Notes under the pieces: model-generated
What the model was told of the DNA's origin: nothing
Database searches by the model: none
Seen by the model: only the letters and a program-made list of their open reading frames with translations
Assembly: GCF_014190915.1 (NCBI RefSeq)
Contig: NZ_JACHVU010000008.1
Location: 186,001-250,000, forward strand
Direction of reading: 5' to 3'
Origin: Mycolicibacterium iranicum
Lineage (GTDB): Bacteria; Actinomycetota; Actinomycetes; Mycobacteriales; Mycobacteriaceae
DNA: 64,000 nt
Position numbers and translations under genes: made by a program
Shown here: positions 41,109 through 49,381 of the stretch, piece by piece
Position numbering within the stretch: the stretch's first letter is position 1
Layout: every line of letters starts with the position of its first letter

Positions 41109-41987
41109 ATGGACAGCTACTCCCTCGGCACATACACCGTCGGCCGCGTCGGCTTCGGCGCCATGCAGTTACCGGGCCCCGGCGTGTTCGGCCCGCCCCG
41201 CGATCACGACCAGGCCGTCGCAGTGCTCAAGCGCGTCGTCGACCTCGGCATCGACCACATCGACACCGCACAGTTCTACGGCCCCGACGTCGCCAACCAA
41301 CTGATTCGCGAGGCGCTACACCCTTACCCCGCCGAGCTGGCGCTGGTCAGCAAGGTCGGCGGCAAGCGTGACGATCAGGGCAACTGGCTGCCGGCCCAGC
41401 AGCCCGACGAGCTGCGCCGCGACATCGAGAAGAACCTGGAGACTCTCTGCACCGACCGGCTGGCCGCGGTGAACCTCCGGGTGTTCGCGGGCGAGGACCC
41501 CAGCGCTCCCGCCGAGGTCGACCGCGAGCTGTTCGACCGCCAGCTGACGGCGATGATCCAGGCGCGCGAGGAGGGCCTGATCGCGGGCATCGGCCTGAGC
41601 AGTGTGGGGGTCGATCACCTGCGCATCGCGCTGGACCGCACCGAGATCGTGTGTGTGCAGAACGCCTACAACCTCGTCGACCGGACCTCGCAGCCGGTGC
41701 TGGACCTGTGCACCGAGCGGAGCATCGCGTTCGTGCCGTTCTTCCCGCTGGGGTCGGGCTTCATGCCGGACAACCCCGTGCTCAACCATCCGGCGGTGCT
41801 CCGCGAAGCTGAGAAGCTGGGCCGCACGCCCGCTCAGATCGCACTGGCGTGGACGCTGTCGGTCGCGCCCAACGTGTTGCTGATCCCCGGGACGTCGTCG
41901 GTGGCGCACCTGGAGGAGAACACCGCGGTGCGCGACATCGCATTGGACGCCGAGACGAAGGCCGAGCTCGACGCCGCCGCGTCCTGA
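41109..41987 (+). CDS. Aldo/keto reductase family oxidoreductase
   Basis: The 292-residue TIM-barrel protein has the family landmarks LGTYTVGRVGFGAMQL, DHIDTAQFYG (catalytic Asp and Tyr) and SKVGGKR (catalytic Lys). Later come IGLSSVGVDHL and the NADP site IPGTSSVAHLEEN. A catalytic His is not at the usual place, since the segment after the Lys reads LAAVNLRVF where VDLYLLH-like residues are usual. Substrate unknown. It lies between two strong hairpins, so it is probably monocistronic. Confidence 0.88.
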   Translation: MDSYSLGTYTVGRVGFGAMQLPGPGVFGPPRDHDQAVAVLKRVVDLGIDHIDTAQFYGPDVANQLIREALHPYPAELALVSKVGGKRDDQGNWLPAQQPDELRRDIEKNLETLCTDRLAAVNLRVFAGEDPSAPAEVDRELFDRQLTAMIQAREEGLIAGIGLSSVGVDHLRIALDRTEIVCVQNAYNLVDRTSQPVLDLCTERSIAFVPFFPLGSGFMPDNPVLNHPAVLREAEKLGRTPAQIALAWTLSVAPNVLLIPGTSSVAHLEENTAVRDIALDAETKAELDAAAS

Positions 41988-41993
41988 CCGCGG

Positions 41994-42042
41994 GATTTCG
42001 GTGTAGTTGGTCACGCTGGCGTTGACCAACTACACCGAAATC
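41994..42042. terminator. 20-bp perfect stem-loop after the aldo/keto reductase gene
   Basis: GATTTCGGTGTAGTTGGTCA (41994-42013) pairs base for base with TGACCAACTACACCGAAATC (42023-42042) around a nine-base loop. It starts six bases past the stop codon. The arms are less GC-rich than the genes around them. It may be a bidirectional terminator or a dispersed repeat element. Confidence 0.8.
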
Positions 42043-42102
42043 ACCCGCGGCAGCGGCGACGATTATCGGTTTGGCGACACCCGCCAATAAAATCGGGGCA
42101 TC

Positions 42103-43743
42103 ATGACCAACTCCACCGCCGCTGGTCCGTCGACCTCGGCCGGGTCCCGACCCGATCCTGTCTCCGCCGAGGCGCGCCGCCGCCGCACGTTCGCCGTGAT
42201 CAGCCACCCCGACGCCGGCAAGTCGACCTTGACCGAGGCGCTGGTGCTGCACGCCAAGGCGATCACCGAGGCCGGCGCGATCCACGGCAAGTCGGGCAGG
42301 CGCTCGACCGTGTCGGACTGGATGGAGATGGAGAAGGCCCGCGGCATTTCGATCACGTCGACGGCGCTGCAGTTCCCCTACATCACCCAGGCGGGCAACA
42401 CCTGCGTCATCAACCTGCTCGACACCCCCGGCCACGCGGATTTCTCCGAGGACACCTATCGGGTGCTGACCGCGGTCGACTCGGCCGTGATGCTGATCGA
42501 CGCGGCCAAAGGTCTGGAACCGCAGACGCTCAAGCTGTTCCAGGTGTGCCGCCACCGGCGCATCCCGATCATCACCGTGGTCAACAAGTGGGACCGGCCC
42601 GGCCGCCACGCACTGGAGCTGATGGACGAGATCCAGGCCGAGATCGGGCTGCGGCCGACGCCGCTGACCTGGCCGGTCGGGATCGCCGGTGATTTCAAGG
42701 GTGTCCTTGACCGTCGCACCGGGATGTTCATCCGGTTCACCCGCACCGCGGGCGGAGCCACCGCGGCCCCCGAGGAGCACATCCCTGCCGACAAGGCCCA
42801 CGACGCCGCCGGGATCGACTGGGACACCGCGGTCGAGGAATCCGAGCTGCTCAGCGCGGACGGCGCCGACTTCGACCCCGACACGTTCCTCGACTGCACG
42901 TCGACGCCCGTGCTGTTCACCTCGGCCGCGCTGAACTTCGGGGTGAACCAGCTGCTCGACGTGCTGGCCCAGCTCGCGCCGTCGCCCAAGGGGCAGCTCG
43001 ACGTCGACGGCAACCTGCGCGAGGCGGCCGCGCCGTTCAGTGCGTTCGTGTTCAAGGTGCAGGCGGGCATGGACTCCGCGCATCGCGATCGCATCGCCTA
43101 CGCCCGGGTGTGCTCGGGCACCTTCGAGCGCGGGGACGTGCTCACCCACGCCTCGACGGGCAAGCCGTTCGTCACGAAGTACGCACAGTCGGTCTTCGGT
43201 CAGCAGCGCTCCACTCTGGACACCGCATGGCCCGGCGACGTGATCGGGTTGGCGAACGCGGCGGCGCTGCGCCCCGGCGACACGCTGTATCAGGACGTGG
43301 CCGTGCAGTTCCCGCCGATCCCGAGCTTCTCGCCCGAGCACTTCTCCGTCGCCCGCGGCACCGATCCGAGCAAGCACAAGCAGTTCCGCAAGGGCATCGA
43401 GCAGCTCGACCAGGAGGGCGTGGTGCAGGTGCTGCGCTCGGACCGCCGGGGCGATCAGGCGCCCGTCCTGGCCGCCGTCGGGCCGATGCAGTTCGAGGTC
43501 GCCAGCCATCGGATGGGTGCGGAGTTCAGCGCGCCGATCGCGTTGGAACCGCTGCCGTACACGGTGGCGCGCATCTGCGACCCCGCCGACGCCGAGGCCC
43601 TGCAGAAGATGGCCGCGGTCGAGGTCTTCACCCGCACCGACGGCGTCATGCTGGCGGTGTTCTCCACGAAGTGGCGCCTCGAGACGGTGCTGCGGGAGAA
43701 CCCGACCATGGAGTTGCGCGAGCTGGTCGCTGCGGGCCGGTAG
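42103..43743 (+). CDS. prfC: Peptide chain release factor 3
   Basis: This 546-residue translational GTPase recycles RF1/RF2 from ribosomes. GTP-binding motifs are SHPDAGKST (G1), the RGISITSTALQF switch (G2), DTPGHADFSED (G3) and NKWDR (G4). Domain II (about 310-400) and the RF3-specific C-terminal domain with RKGIEQLDQEGVVQVL follow. Length and motifs match RF3 rather than EF-G. The gene appears monocistronic. Confidence 0.95.
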   Translation: MTNSTAAGPSTSAGSRPDPVSAEARRRRTFAVISHPDAGKSTLTEALVLHAKAITEAGAIHGKSGRRSTVSDWMEMEKARGISITSTALQFPYITQAGNTCVINLLDTPGHADFSEDTYRVLTAVDSAVMLIDAAKGLEPQTLKLFQVCRHRRIPIITVVNKWDRPGRHALELMDEIQAEIGLRPTPLTWPVGIAGDFKGVLDRRTGMFIRFTRTAGGATAAPEEHIPADKAHDAAGIDWDTAVEESELLSADGADFDPDTFLDCTSTPVLFTSAALNFGVNQLLDVLAQLAPSPKGQLDVDGNLREAAAPFSAFVFKVQAGMDSAHRDRIAYARVCSGTFERGDVLTHASTGKPFVTKYAQSVFGQQRSTLDTAWPGDVIGLANAAALRPGDTLYQDVAVQFPPIPSFSPEHFSVARGTDPSKHKQFRKGIEQLDQEGVVQVLRSDRRGDQAPVLAAVGPMQFEVASHRMGAEFSAPIALEPLPYTVARICDPADAEALQKMAAVEVFTRTDGVMLAVFSTKWRLETVLRENPTMELRELVAAGR

Positions 43744-43765
43744 CCGGCTCGGCCATGATGGTGGC

Positions 43766-44539
43766 GTGAGCACACGAACCGCGCCGGCCGTCGACATCGA
43801 CCGGATGCCGCGTGGCGGGCCGAAAGCCTCCTGCCTGGACCGCCTGCTGGAGACCGACCGGCAGGAGTACCTCGACCGGGACTCCTCTGCGGATGCGGCG
43901 CTGGAGGCGCGTAAGCGCAGCGTGATCCGCGCGCTGGAGTGGACCGGAGACGTCTTCGGCAATCACGAGAAGTTCGCCCAGATCGTGCTCGACGAGGTCG
44001 CCGACGTCGCCGATCCGCGCATTCTCGAGCTGGGCGCCGGGCACGGCGGGTTGTCCCGCAAGCTGCTGGAATGGCACCCCACGGCCCGGGTGACCATCAC
44101 CGACGTGGAACCGGCGTCGGTCGCCGCGATCGCCGCGAGCGACCTGGGAAGCCACCCGCGGGCCACGGTCCGGGAGATGGACGCCACCGCACTGGACGCC
44201 GCGGACAACGAGTTCGACCTCGCGGTGTTCGCACTGTCGTTCCATCACCTCGCGCCCCACGCGGCGGCGCGCGTGATCGCCGAGGGCACCCGCGCGGCGG
44301 GCACGCTGCTCATCATCGACCTGCCGCGGCCGCCGGCGCCGCTGCACCTGCTGCGGCTGGCCGGCATGCTTCCGCTGGCCGCGGTGCTGCCCTTCGTGCA
44401 CGACGGCGTCATCAGCTCGATGCGCGCCTACAGTCCCTCCGCCCTGCGCGCGCTGGCGCGGCACGCCTCACCCGAGATCGACATCGAGCTGCGCGGCGGG
44501 TTGTTCGGTCCGCAGGTCGCGGTGGCCTCGCACCGATAG
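43766..44539 (+). CDS. Class I SAM-dependent methyltransferase
   Basis: The 257-residue protein uses GTG at 43766. The SAM-binding motif is ILELGAGHGGLS, then the acidic strand end ITDVEP and the post-motif LAVFALSFHHL. An arch helix with RAAGTLLIIDLPRP precedes a hydrophobic segment (HLLRLAGMLPLAAVLPF) that could bind a membrane or lipid substrate. The UbiE-like look suggests a small hydrophobic substrate. The next gene starts 10 bases later. Confidence 0.85.
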   Translation: MSTRTAPAVDIDRMPRGGPKASCLDRLLETDRQEYLDRDSSADAALEARKRSVIRALEWTGDVFGNHEKFAQIVLDEVADVADPRILELGAGHGGLSRKLLEWHPTARVTITDVEPASVAAIAASDLGSHPRATVREMDATALDAADNEFDLAVFALSFHHLAPHAAARVIAEGTRAAGTLLIIDLPRPPAPLHLLRLAGMLPLAAVLPFVHDGVISSMRAYSPSALRALARHASPEIDIELRGGLFGPQVAVASHR

Positions 44540-44549
44540 GCTCGGGGCC

Positions 44550-46040
44550 GTGGGCCAGGAGATCAGTGCGCCGCTGCCGCAGAACGAGTTCAGCCGTGCG
44601 CACCGCCGCGAGTACCGGCGCAAGGTGCAACTGTGCCTCGACGTGTTCGAGACGATGCTGGCCCAGTCCAGTTTCGACTTCGAAAAACCGTTGACGGGCA
44701 TGGAGATCGAGTGCAATCTCGTCGACTCCGCCTACCAGCCGGCGATGAACAACTCCGAGGTGCTGGAGGCCATCGCGGATCCGGCCTATCAAACCGAATT
44801 GGGCGCCTACAACATCGAATTCAACGTGCCGCCCCGCCGGCTGCCGGGCCGCGCCGCACTCGAACTCGAAGACGAGGTCCGCGCGAGCCTCAATGCCGCC
44901 GAGGCGAAGGCCAACACCGACGGCTCCCACATCGTGATGGTCGGAATCCTGCCGACGCTGATGCCCGAGCATCTCTCCGGCAGCTGGATGAGTGAGTCGA
45001 CGCGCTATCAGGCGCTCAACGACTCGATCTTCACCGCCCGCGGCGAGGACATCATGATCGACATCTCCGGGCCCGAACGCCTGAGCCTGCAGACCGCCTC
45101 GATTGCCCCCGAATCAGCCTGCACGAGTATGCAATTGCACCTGCAGGTGTCCCCCGCCGATTTCGCCAACAACTGGAACGCCGCCCAGGTGCTGGCCGGG
45201 CCGCAGCTGGCGGTCGGTGCGAATTCCCCGTACTTCTTCGGTCACCAGCTGTGGGCCGAGACGCGGATCGAGCTGTTCGCCCAGGCCACCGACACCCGCC
45301 CGGACGAACTCAAGACGCAGGGTGTGCGCCCCCGGGTCTGGTTCGGCGAACGGTGGATCACGTCGATCTTCGACCTGTTCGAAGAGAACGTGCGCTACTT
45401 CCCGTCGCTGCTGCCCGAACTGTCCGACGAGGATCCTGTGGCCGAGTTGGCTGCCGGCCGCACCCCGGAGCTCTCGGAGCTCCGCCTGCACAACGGCACC
45501 ATCTACCGGTGGAACCGGCCCGTGTACGACATCGTCAACGGCCGCCCCCACCTGCGGGTGGAGAACCGGGTCCTGCCCGCGGGGCCGACGGTGCTCGACA
45601 TGATGGCCAACTCCGCCTTCTACTACGGCGTCCTTCGCGCGCTCTCCGAAGAGGACCGGCCGATCTGGACCAAGATGAGTTTCGCTGCGGCAGAAGCGAA
45701 CTTCAACGCCGCAGCCCATCGGGGCATGGACGCGCGGCTGTACTGGCCCGGCCTGGGGGAGGTCACTCCCGACGAGCTGATCCTGCGGCAGCTGCTGCCC
45801 CTGGCCGAGGAGGGGCTGCGCCGCTGGGAGGTGGCCGCCGACGTCCGCGACCGCTACCTCGGGGTCATCGAGGGCCGTGCGAAGACGGGCCGCAACGGTG
45901 CGACGTGGCAGTCCGCGGCGGTCGGTGCGCTGCAGGCTCGCGGGTTGAGCCGGCCCGAGGCGCTGGCGGAGATGCTGCGCCTGTACTGCGAGCGCATGCA
46001 CACCAACGATCCGGTGCACACCTGGGATCTCCCCGCCTGA
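44550..46040 (+). CDS. Glutamate-cysteine-ligase-like (GCS2-type) carboxylate-amine ligase
   Basis: This 496-residue protein starts at GTG 44550. Features of the GCS2 ATP-dependent ligase fold are MEIECNLVDSAYQPA (metal-binding acidic pair), GAYNIEFNVPPRRLPG, and PESACTSMQLHLQV with the later GANSPYFFGHQLWAETRIE. These resemble glutamate-cysteine ligases, but the gene is distinct from egtA at 54.6 kb. The substrate pair is unknown. Methyltransferases lie on both sides, suggesting a common small-molecule product. Confidence 0.78.
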   Translation: MGQEISAPLPQNEFSRAHRREYRRKVQLCLDVFETMLAQSSFDFEKPLTGMEIECNLVDSAYQPAMNNSEVLEAIADPAYQTELGAYNIEFNVPPRRLPGRAALELEDEVRASLNAAEAKANTDGSHIVMVGILPTLMPEHLSGSWMSESTRYQALNDSIFTARGEDIMIDISGPERLSLQTASIAPESACTSMQLHLQVSPADFANNWNAAQVLAGPQLAVGANSPYFFGHQLWAETRIELFAQATDTRPDELKTQGVRPRVWFGERWITSIFDLFEENVRYFPSLLPELSDEDPVAELAAGRTPELSELRLHNGTIYRWNRPVYDIVNGRPHLRVENRVLPAGPTVLDMMANSAFYYGVLRALSEEDRPIWTKMSFAAAEANFNAAAHRGMDARLYWPGLGEVTPDELILRQLLPLAEEGLRRWEVAADVRDRYLGVIEGRAKTGRNGATWQSAAVGALQARGLSRPEALAEMLRLYCERMHTNDPVHTWDLPA

Positions 46041-46060
46041 CCGCGGGTACGTTGGCGGTC

Positions 46061-46735
46061 ATGGCCGACGTGATGGACTGGGACAGCGCGTATCGCGGGG
46101 AGGGCGAGTTCGACGGGGAACCCCCCTGGAACATCGGGGAGCCCCAGCCGGAGCTCGCGGCGCTGTGGCGCGAGGGCAGATTCCGCAGCGAGGTTCTCGA
46201 CGCGGGATGTGGGCATGCCGAGCTGTCCCTGGCGTTGGCCGCCGACGGCTACACCGTGACCGGGATCGACATCAGCCCCACCGCGGTCGCCGCCGCCACA
46301 TCCGCGGCCGCCGAGCGCGGGCTCTCCGATCGGGCCGCATTCGTCGCCGCCGACATCACCGCGTTCACCGGCTTCGACGGCCGCTTCTCCACGGTCGTGG
46401 ACAGCACGCTGTTCCATTCGATGCCCGTCGAGTCCCGCGATCCCTACCTGCAGTCGGTGTACCGGGCGGCCGCGCCCGGAGCCGGGTATTTCGTGTTGGT
46501 CTTCGCCAAGGGCGCCTTTCCGCCCGACATGGAGCAGGGCCCCAATGAGGTCTCGGAACTCGAACTGCGCGAGGCGGTTTCGCGCTACTGGGTCATCGAC
46601 GACATTCGCCCCGCCCTGATCCATTCCCGGGTGCCGAAGATCCCGGGCATGCCACCCCCGCCGCTGGAGATGCTCGACGAAGGGGGTCGCATGCGGATGC
46701 AGGCCTTCCTGCTGTCGGCCCACAAACCGTCCTAG
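46061..46735 (+). CDS. SAM-dependent methyltransferase resembling heterocyclic toxin methyltransferase (Rv0560c-like)
   Basis: From ATG 46061 this is 224 residues. WDSAYRGEGEF and PPWNIGEPQPEL open the protein, followed by SAM motif VLDAGCGHAELSLAL and the acidic VTGIDIS. DSTLFHSMPVESRDPYLQS is a stretch I recall from M. tuberculosis Rv0560c, a methyltransferase that modifies quinolone and other heterocyclic toxins. A detoxification role is therefore plausible. It starts 20 bases after the ligase-like gene and its stop overlaps the convergent amidase stop. Confidence 0.85.
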   Translation: MADVMDWDSAYRGEGEFDGEPPWNIGEPQPELAALWREGRFRSEVLDAGCGHAELSLALAADGYTVTGIDISPTAVAAATSAAAERGLSDRAAFVAADITAFTGFDGRFSTVVDSTLFHSMPVESRDPYLQSVYRAAAPGAGYFVLVFAKGAFPPDMEQGPNEVSELELREAVSRYWVIDDIRPALIHSRVPKIPGMPPPPLEMLDEGGRMRMQAFLLSAHKPS

Positions 46736-47550
46736 CCGGCAGGTCGATCGCGTTCCACCACAGCGAATCTGCGCAGGCTCAGCGCAGGGTTCTTCTGCCG
46801 GACACGCGCGGTGCGCTCGGTATCGACGACGGCGTGCGCGGTGCCGGCCTCCTCTCCCAGGGAGGCCAGCACGACCCCCATCGGATCGATGATCGCGCTG
46901 TTGCCCGCACCCGCGCGACCACACTGGTCGGCGGCGAGCACGTACACCGTGTTCTCGATGGCCCGGGCGCGCAGCAGCGTCGTCCAGTGGTCCTCCTTGA
47001 GAGGACCCGGAACCCATTCGGCGGGAACGACGACCGCGTCGGCGCCCGCGTCGACGAGGCGCCGGGTGACTTCCGGGAAGCGCAGGTCGTAGCAGGTCTG
47101 CAGGCCGAAGGTCAGGCCCCCGACGGTGAAGGTCTCGGGTGCTTCGATGACGCCCGGCTGGACCAGGCTGGACTCGGTGTAGCCGAAGGCGTCGTAGAGG
47201 TGCAGCTTCCGGTAGGTGGCCGCGACCGTGCCGTCGCCGTCGATCGCGAGCAGCGTGTTGTGGATTCTGCCCTCGGTGCCGGTGGTCTCGTTGATACCGA
47301 AGACGAGCGTCACCGCTTCCCGCCGGGCCAGGTCCTGCACGGCGGACACGAAGGGCCCGTCGAGGGGTTCGGCGGAGCCGACGAACCGCTCGTCCATCGC
47401 CGGCACACAGAACATCGAGTACTCGGGGAACACGACGAGTTCAGCTCCGCGGGAGCGGGCGTCGATGGTGTATCCGGTGATCGCGTCGAGATTCTCGGCC
47501 TTGTCCTCACCGGGAGCGAACTGCACGACGGCGACGGGTGTCTCGGTCAC
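46732..47550 (-). CDS. Carbon-nitrogen hydrolase, nitrilase superfamily (Rv0480c-like)
   Basis: The 272-residue hydrolase has the Glu-Lys-Cys triad: E43 in VVFPEYS, K115 in YRKLHLYD and C153 in LQTCYDLRFPE. Further landmarks are GADAVVVPAEWVPG and RARAIENTVYVLAADQ. This branch includes deaminated-glutathione/omega-amidases, so an amide or deaminated thiol-peptide substrate is likely. It uses a GTG start. Its stop and that of the convergent methyltransferase share the palindrome CTAG. Confidence 0.88.
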   Translation of the reverse strand: MTETPVAVVQFAPGEDKAENLDAITGYTIDARSRGAELVVFPEYSMFCVPAMDERFVGSAEPLDGPFVSAVQDLARREAVTLVFGINETTGTEGRIHNTLLAIDGDGTVAATYRKLHLYDAFGYTESSLVQPGVIEAPETFTVGGLTFGLQTCYDLRFPEVTRRLVDAGADAVVVPAEWVPGPLKEDHWTTLLRARAIENTVYVLAADQCGRAGAGNSAIIDPMGVVLASLGEEAGTAHAVVDTERTARVRQKNPALSLRRFAVVERDRPAG

Positions 47551-47633
47551 GGCCTTCCTTTCCGGCGGCGTCGACGATCAGGGCGACTCGATCATCGCCG
47601 TCCGCCGCCGCGAAATCCAACCGGGCGGCCCGC

Positions 47634-49112
47634 CTAGGTGTTCGAGGTCGTGGTGTTCGGGGTCGTGGTGTTCGGGGTCGTGGTGTTCGGGGTCGTGGCG
47701 GCCCGAACCGGTTCACGCTGGTCCGGCTCAGTGCCGGTTTCGGTGCCGGTGCTGCTGCCGGTGCCGGTGCCGGTGCCGTGGTCGTCGTCGAGCATCGTGG
47801 CTTCGTCGAAGGGCCGGTCGCCGTCGAGGACCTCGTTGAGCCTCTCCTTGTCGACCGAATCGGTCCACGACCCGATCAGGACCGTGGCCACGGCGTTACC
47901 GGAGAAGTTCGTCAGCGCCCGCGCCTCGGACATGAAGCGGTCGATGCCGACGATGATGCCGACGCCGTCGAGGAGTTCCGGGCGGTGGCTCTGCAGGCCG
48001 GCGGCCAGTGTCGCCAGACCCGCGCCGCTGACGCCCGCGGCGCCCTTGGACGCGATGATCATGAACGCGAGCAGACCGAGCTGTTCGGGGATCGACAGCG
48101 GATCACCCAGCGCATCGGCGATGAACAACGACGCCATGGTCAGGTAGATCGCCGTGCCGTCGAGATTGAACGAATAACCCGTGGGCACCACGATGCCGAC
48201 GGTCGCGGGCTTCACCCCGGCGTGCTCCATCTTCGCGATGAGGCGCGGCAGCGCGGACTCCGACGACGAGGTCGCGACGATCAGGAGGTACTCGCGGGCC
48301 AGGTACTTCGCGAGCTTGAAGATCGATACCCGGGCCACGGTCCACAGCAGCGCCCCGAGAACGCCGAAGATGAAGATCAGGCAGGTCAGGTAGAACGCCA
48401 GCATGAGCACCCCGAGCTGGATCACGGCCTCGAAGCCGGTGTCTCCCACCACTTCCGCGATCGCTCCGAAAGCGCCGATCGGGGCGAGCCACAGGACGCC
48501 GATCAGGATGCGGAACACCAGCTTCTGCAGCGCCTCGATGCCGCGCAGCAGCCCTTCGCCGGCCTGCCCCATGCCCTGGATGCCGAAGCCGACGAGCAGC
48601 GCGACGAACAGCGCCTGCAGCACGTTGCCCTCGGTCACCGCGGAGAAGAGCGTCGACGGAATGATGTCGGCGATGAAGTCCATTGTGCCGCCGGAGGATT
48701 CGGCCTGGCCCGCCAGCTCGGCACCTTTGCCCGGATCGTTGGGGACGTTCAGACCGGTTCCGGGACTGATGAGATTGCCGACCACCAGCCCGATCGCCAG
48801 CGCGATCGTCGACATCACCAAGAAGTAGACGATGGCCAGTCCGCCGACCTTGCCGACCGATGCCGCGGCCCGCACCTTGCCGATGCCCAGCACCACGGTG
48901 CAGAAGATGACCGGGACGATCATCATCTTGATCAGTTTCACGAACAGTTCGCCGAGCACACCGAGCGACGCGGCGGTCTCCGGCGCGAGGAGCCCGACCA
49001 CGATGCCCGCGACGACGGCGACGATCACCATGATGTAGAGCCAGTGGGTCTTGTCGCGCTTGGCCTTTTTCGGCTTCTTGTCGTTGTCGGCGTCGGGTGC
49101 AGCGGCGGTCAT
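47634..49112 (-). CDS. Dicarboxylate/amino acid:cation symporter (DAACS family)
   Basis: From ATG 49112 with GGAGGGG before it, this 492-residue transporter has eight helices and two re-entrant loops. The hairpin 1 Ser-rich motif is ATSSSESALP, and TGYSFNLDGTAIYL is the helix-7 signature. The M-x-A-L-x-NF-type helix-8 region reads ARALTNFSGNAVATV. C4-dicarboxylates or glutamate/aspartate are expected substrates. The last 55 residues are a low-complexity GTGTGT and TTPNTTTPN tail, coded by tandem repeats, that is not part of the fold. Confidence 0.92.
   Translation of the reverse strand: MTAAAPDADNDKKPKKAKRDKTHWLYIMVIVAVVAGIVVGLLAPETAASLGVLGELFVKLIKMMIVPVIFCTVVLGIGKVRAAASVGKVGGLAIVYFLVMSTIALAIGLVVGNLISPGTGLNVPNDPGKGAELAGQAESSGGTMDFIADIIPSTLFSAVTEGNVLQALFVALLVGFGIQGMGQAGEGLLRGIEALQKLVFRILIGVLWLAPIGAFGAIAEVVGDTGFEAVIQLGVLMLAFYLTCLIFIFGVLGALLWTVARVSIFKLAKYLAREYLLIVATSSSESALPRLIAKMEHAGVKPATVGIVVPTGYSFNLDGTAIYLTMASLFIADALGDPLSIPEQLGLLAFMIIASKGAAGVSGAGLATLAAGLQSHRPELLDGVGIIVGIDRFMSEARALTNFSGNAVATVLIGSWTDSVDKERLNEVLDGDRPFDEATMLDDDHGTGTGTGSSTGTETGTEPDQREPVRAATTPNTTTPNTTTPNTTTSNT
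47641..47700 (-). repeat. Four 15-bp tandem repeats in the symporter C-terminus
   Basis: Four units of TTCGGGGTCGTGGTG (first unit with one change, last with one change) occur at 47641, 47656, 47671 and 47686. On the coding strand they encode N-T-T-T-P repeats just before the stop. A GTGCCG-rich stretch lies beside them at 47731-47780. This is a likely variable-number tandem repeat. Confidence 0.9.
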
Positions 49113-49116
49113 GGCG

Positions 49117-49148
49117 TATCCCCTCCACGTGTGGTGGATGCAGGGATA
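49117..49148. promoter_or_regulatory. Inverted repeat over the symporter ribosome-binding site
   Basis: TATCCC (49117-49122) and GGGATA (49143-49148) flank CCAC (49125-49128) and GTGG (49131-49134 or 49134-49137). On the symporter mRNA this folds over the GGAGGGG ribosome-binding site. It could limit translation or bind a repressor. The rest of the 49113-49381 gap shows no gene; it must contain promoters for the symporter and the EAL protein. Confidence 0.4.
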
Positions 49149-49381
49149 ACCAGAAGTGCCGGACATCACACCCCGGGGCCGAGATTCGGGCGCGGCGGTC
49201 GCCGGTGCGGCAAGGCGCGCGTCGACGAAGACGGTCACCCGGGTGACGCAGCGGCGCATTCCGAGGTAGCGGCGTCACGAGGCGGCGGATGGGTACACAA
49301 TGGACGAGCCGGCCATTGACCCGATGAGACGAGACCGCCATCCCCTTCACAAGTCCGACCCTCACCCAGCTCGACAGTGCG

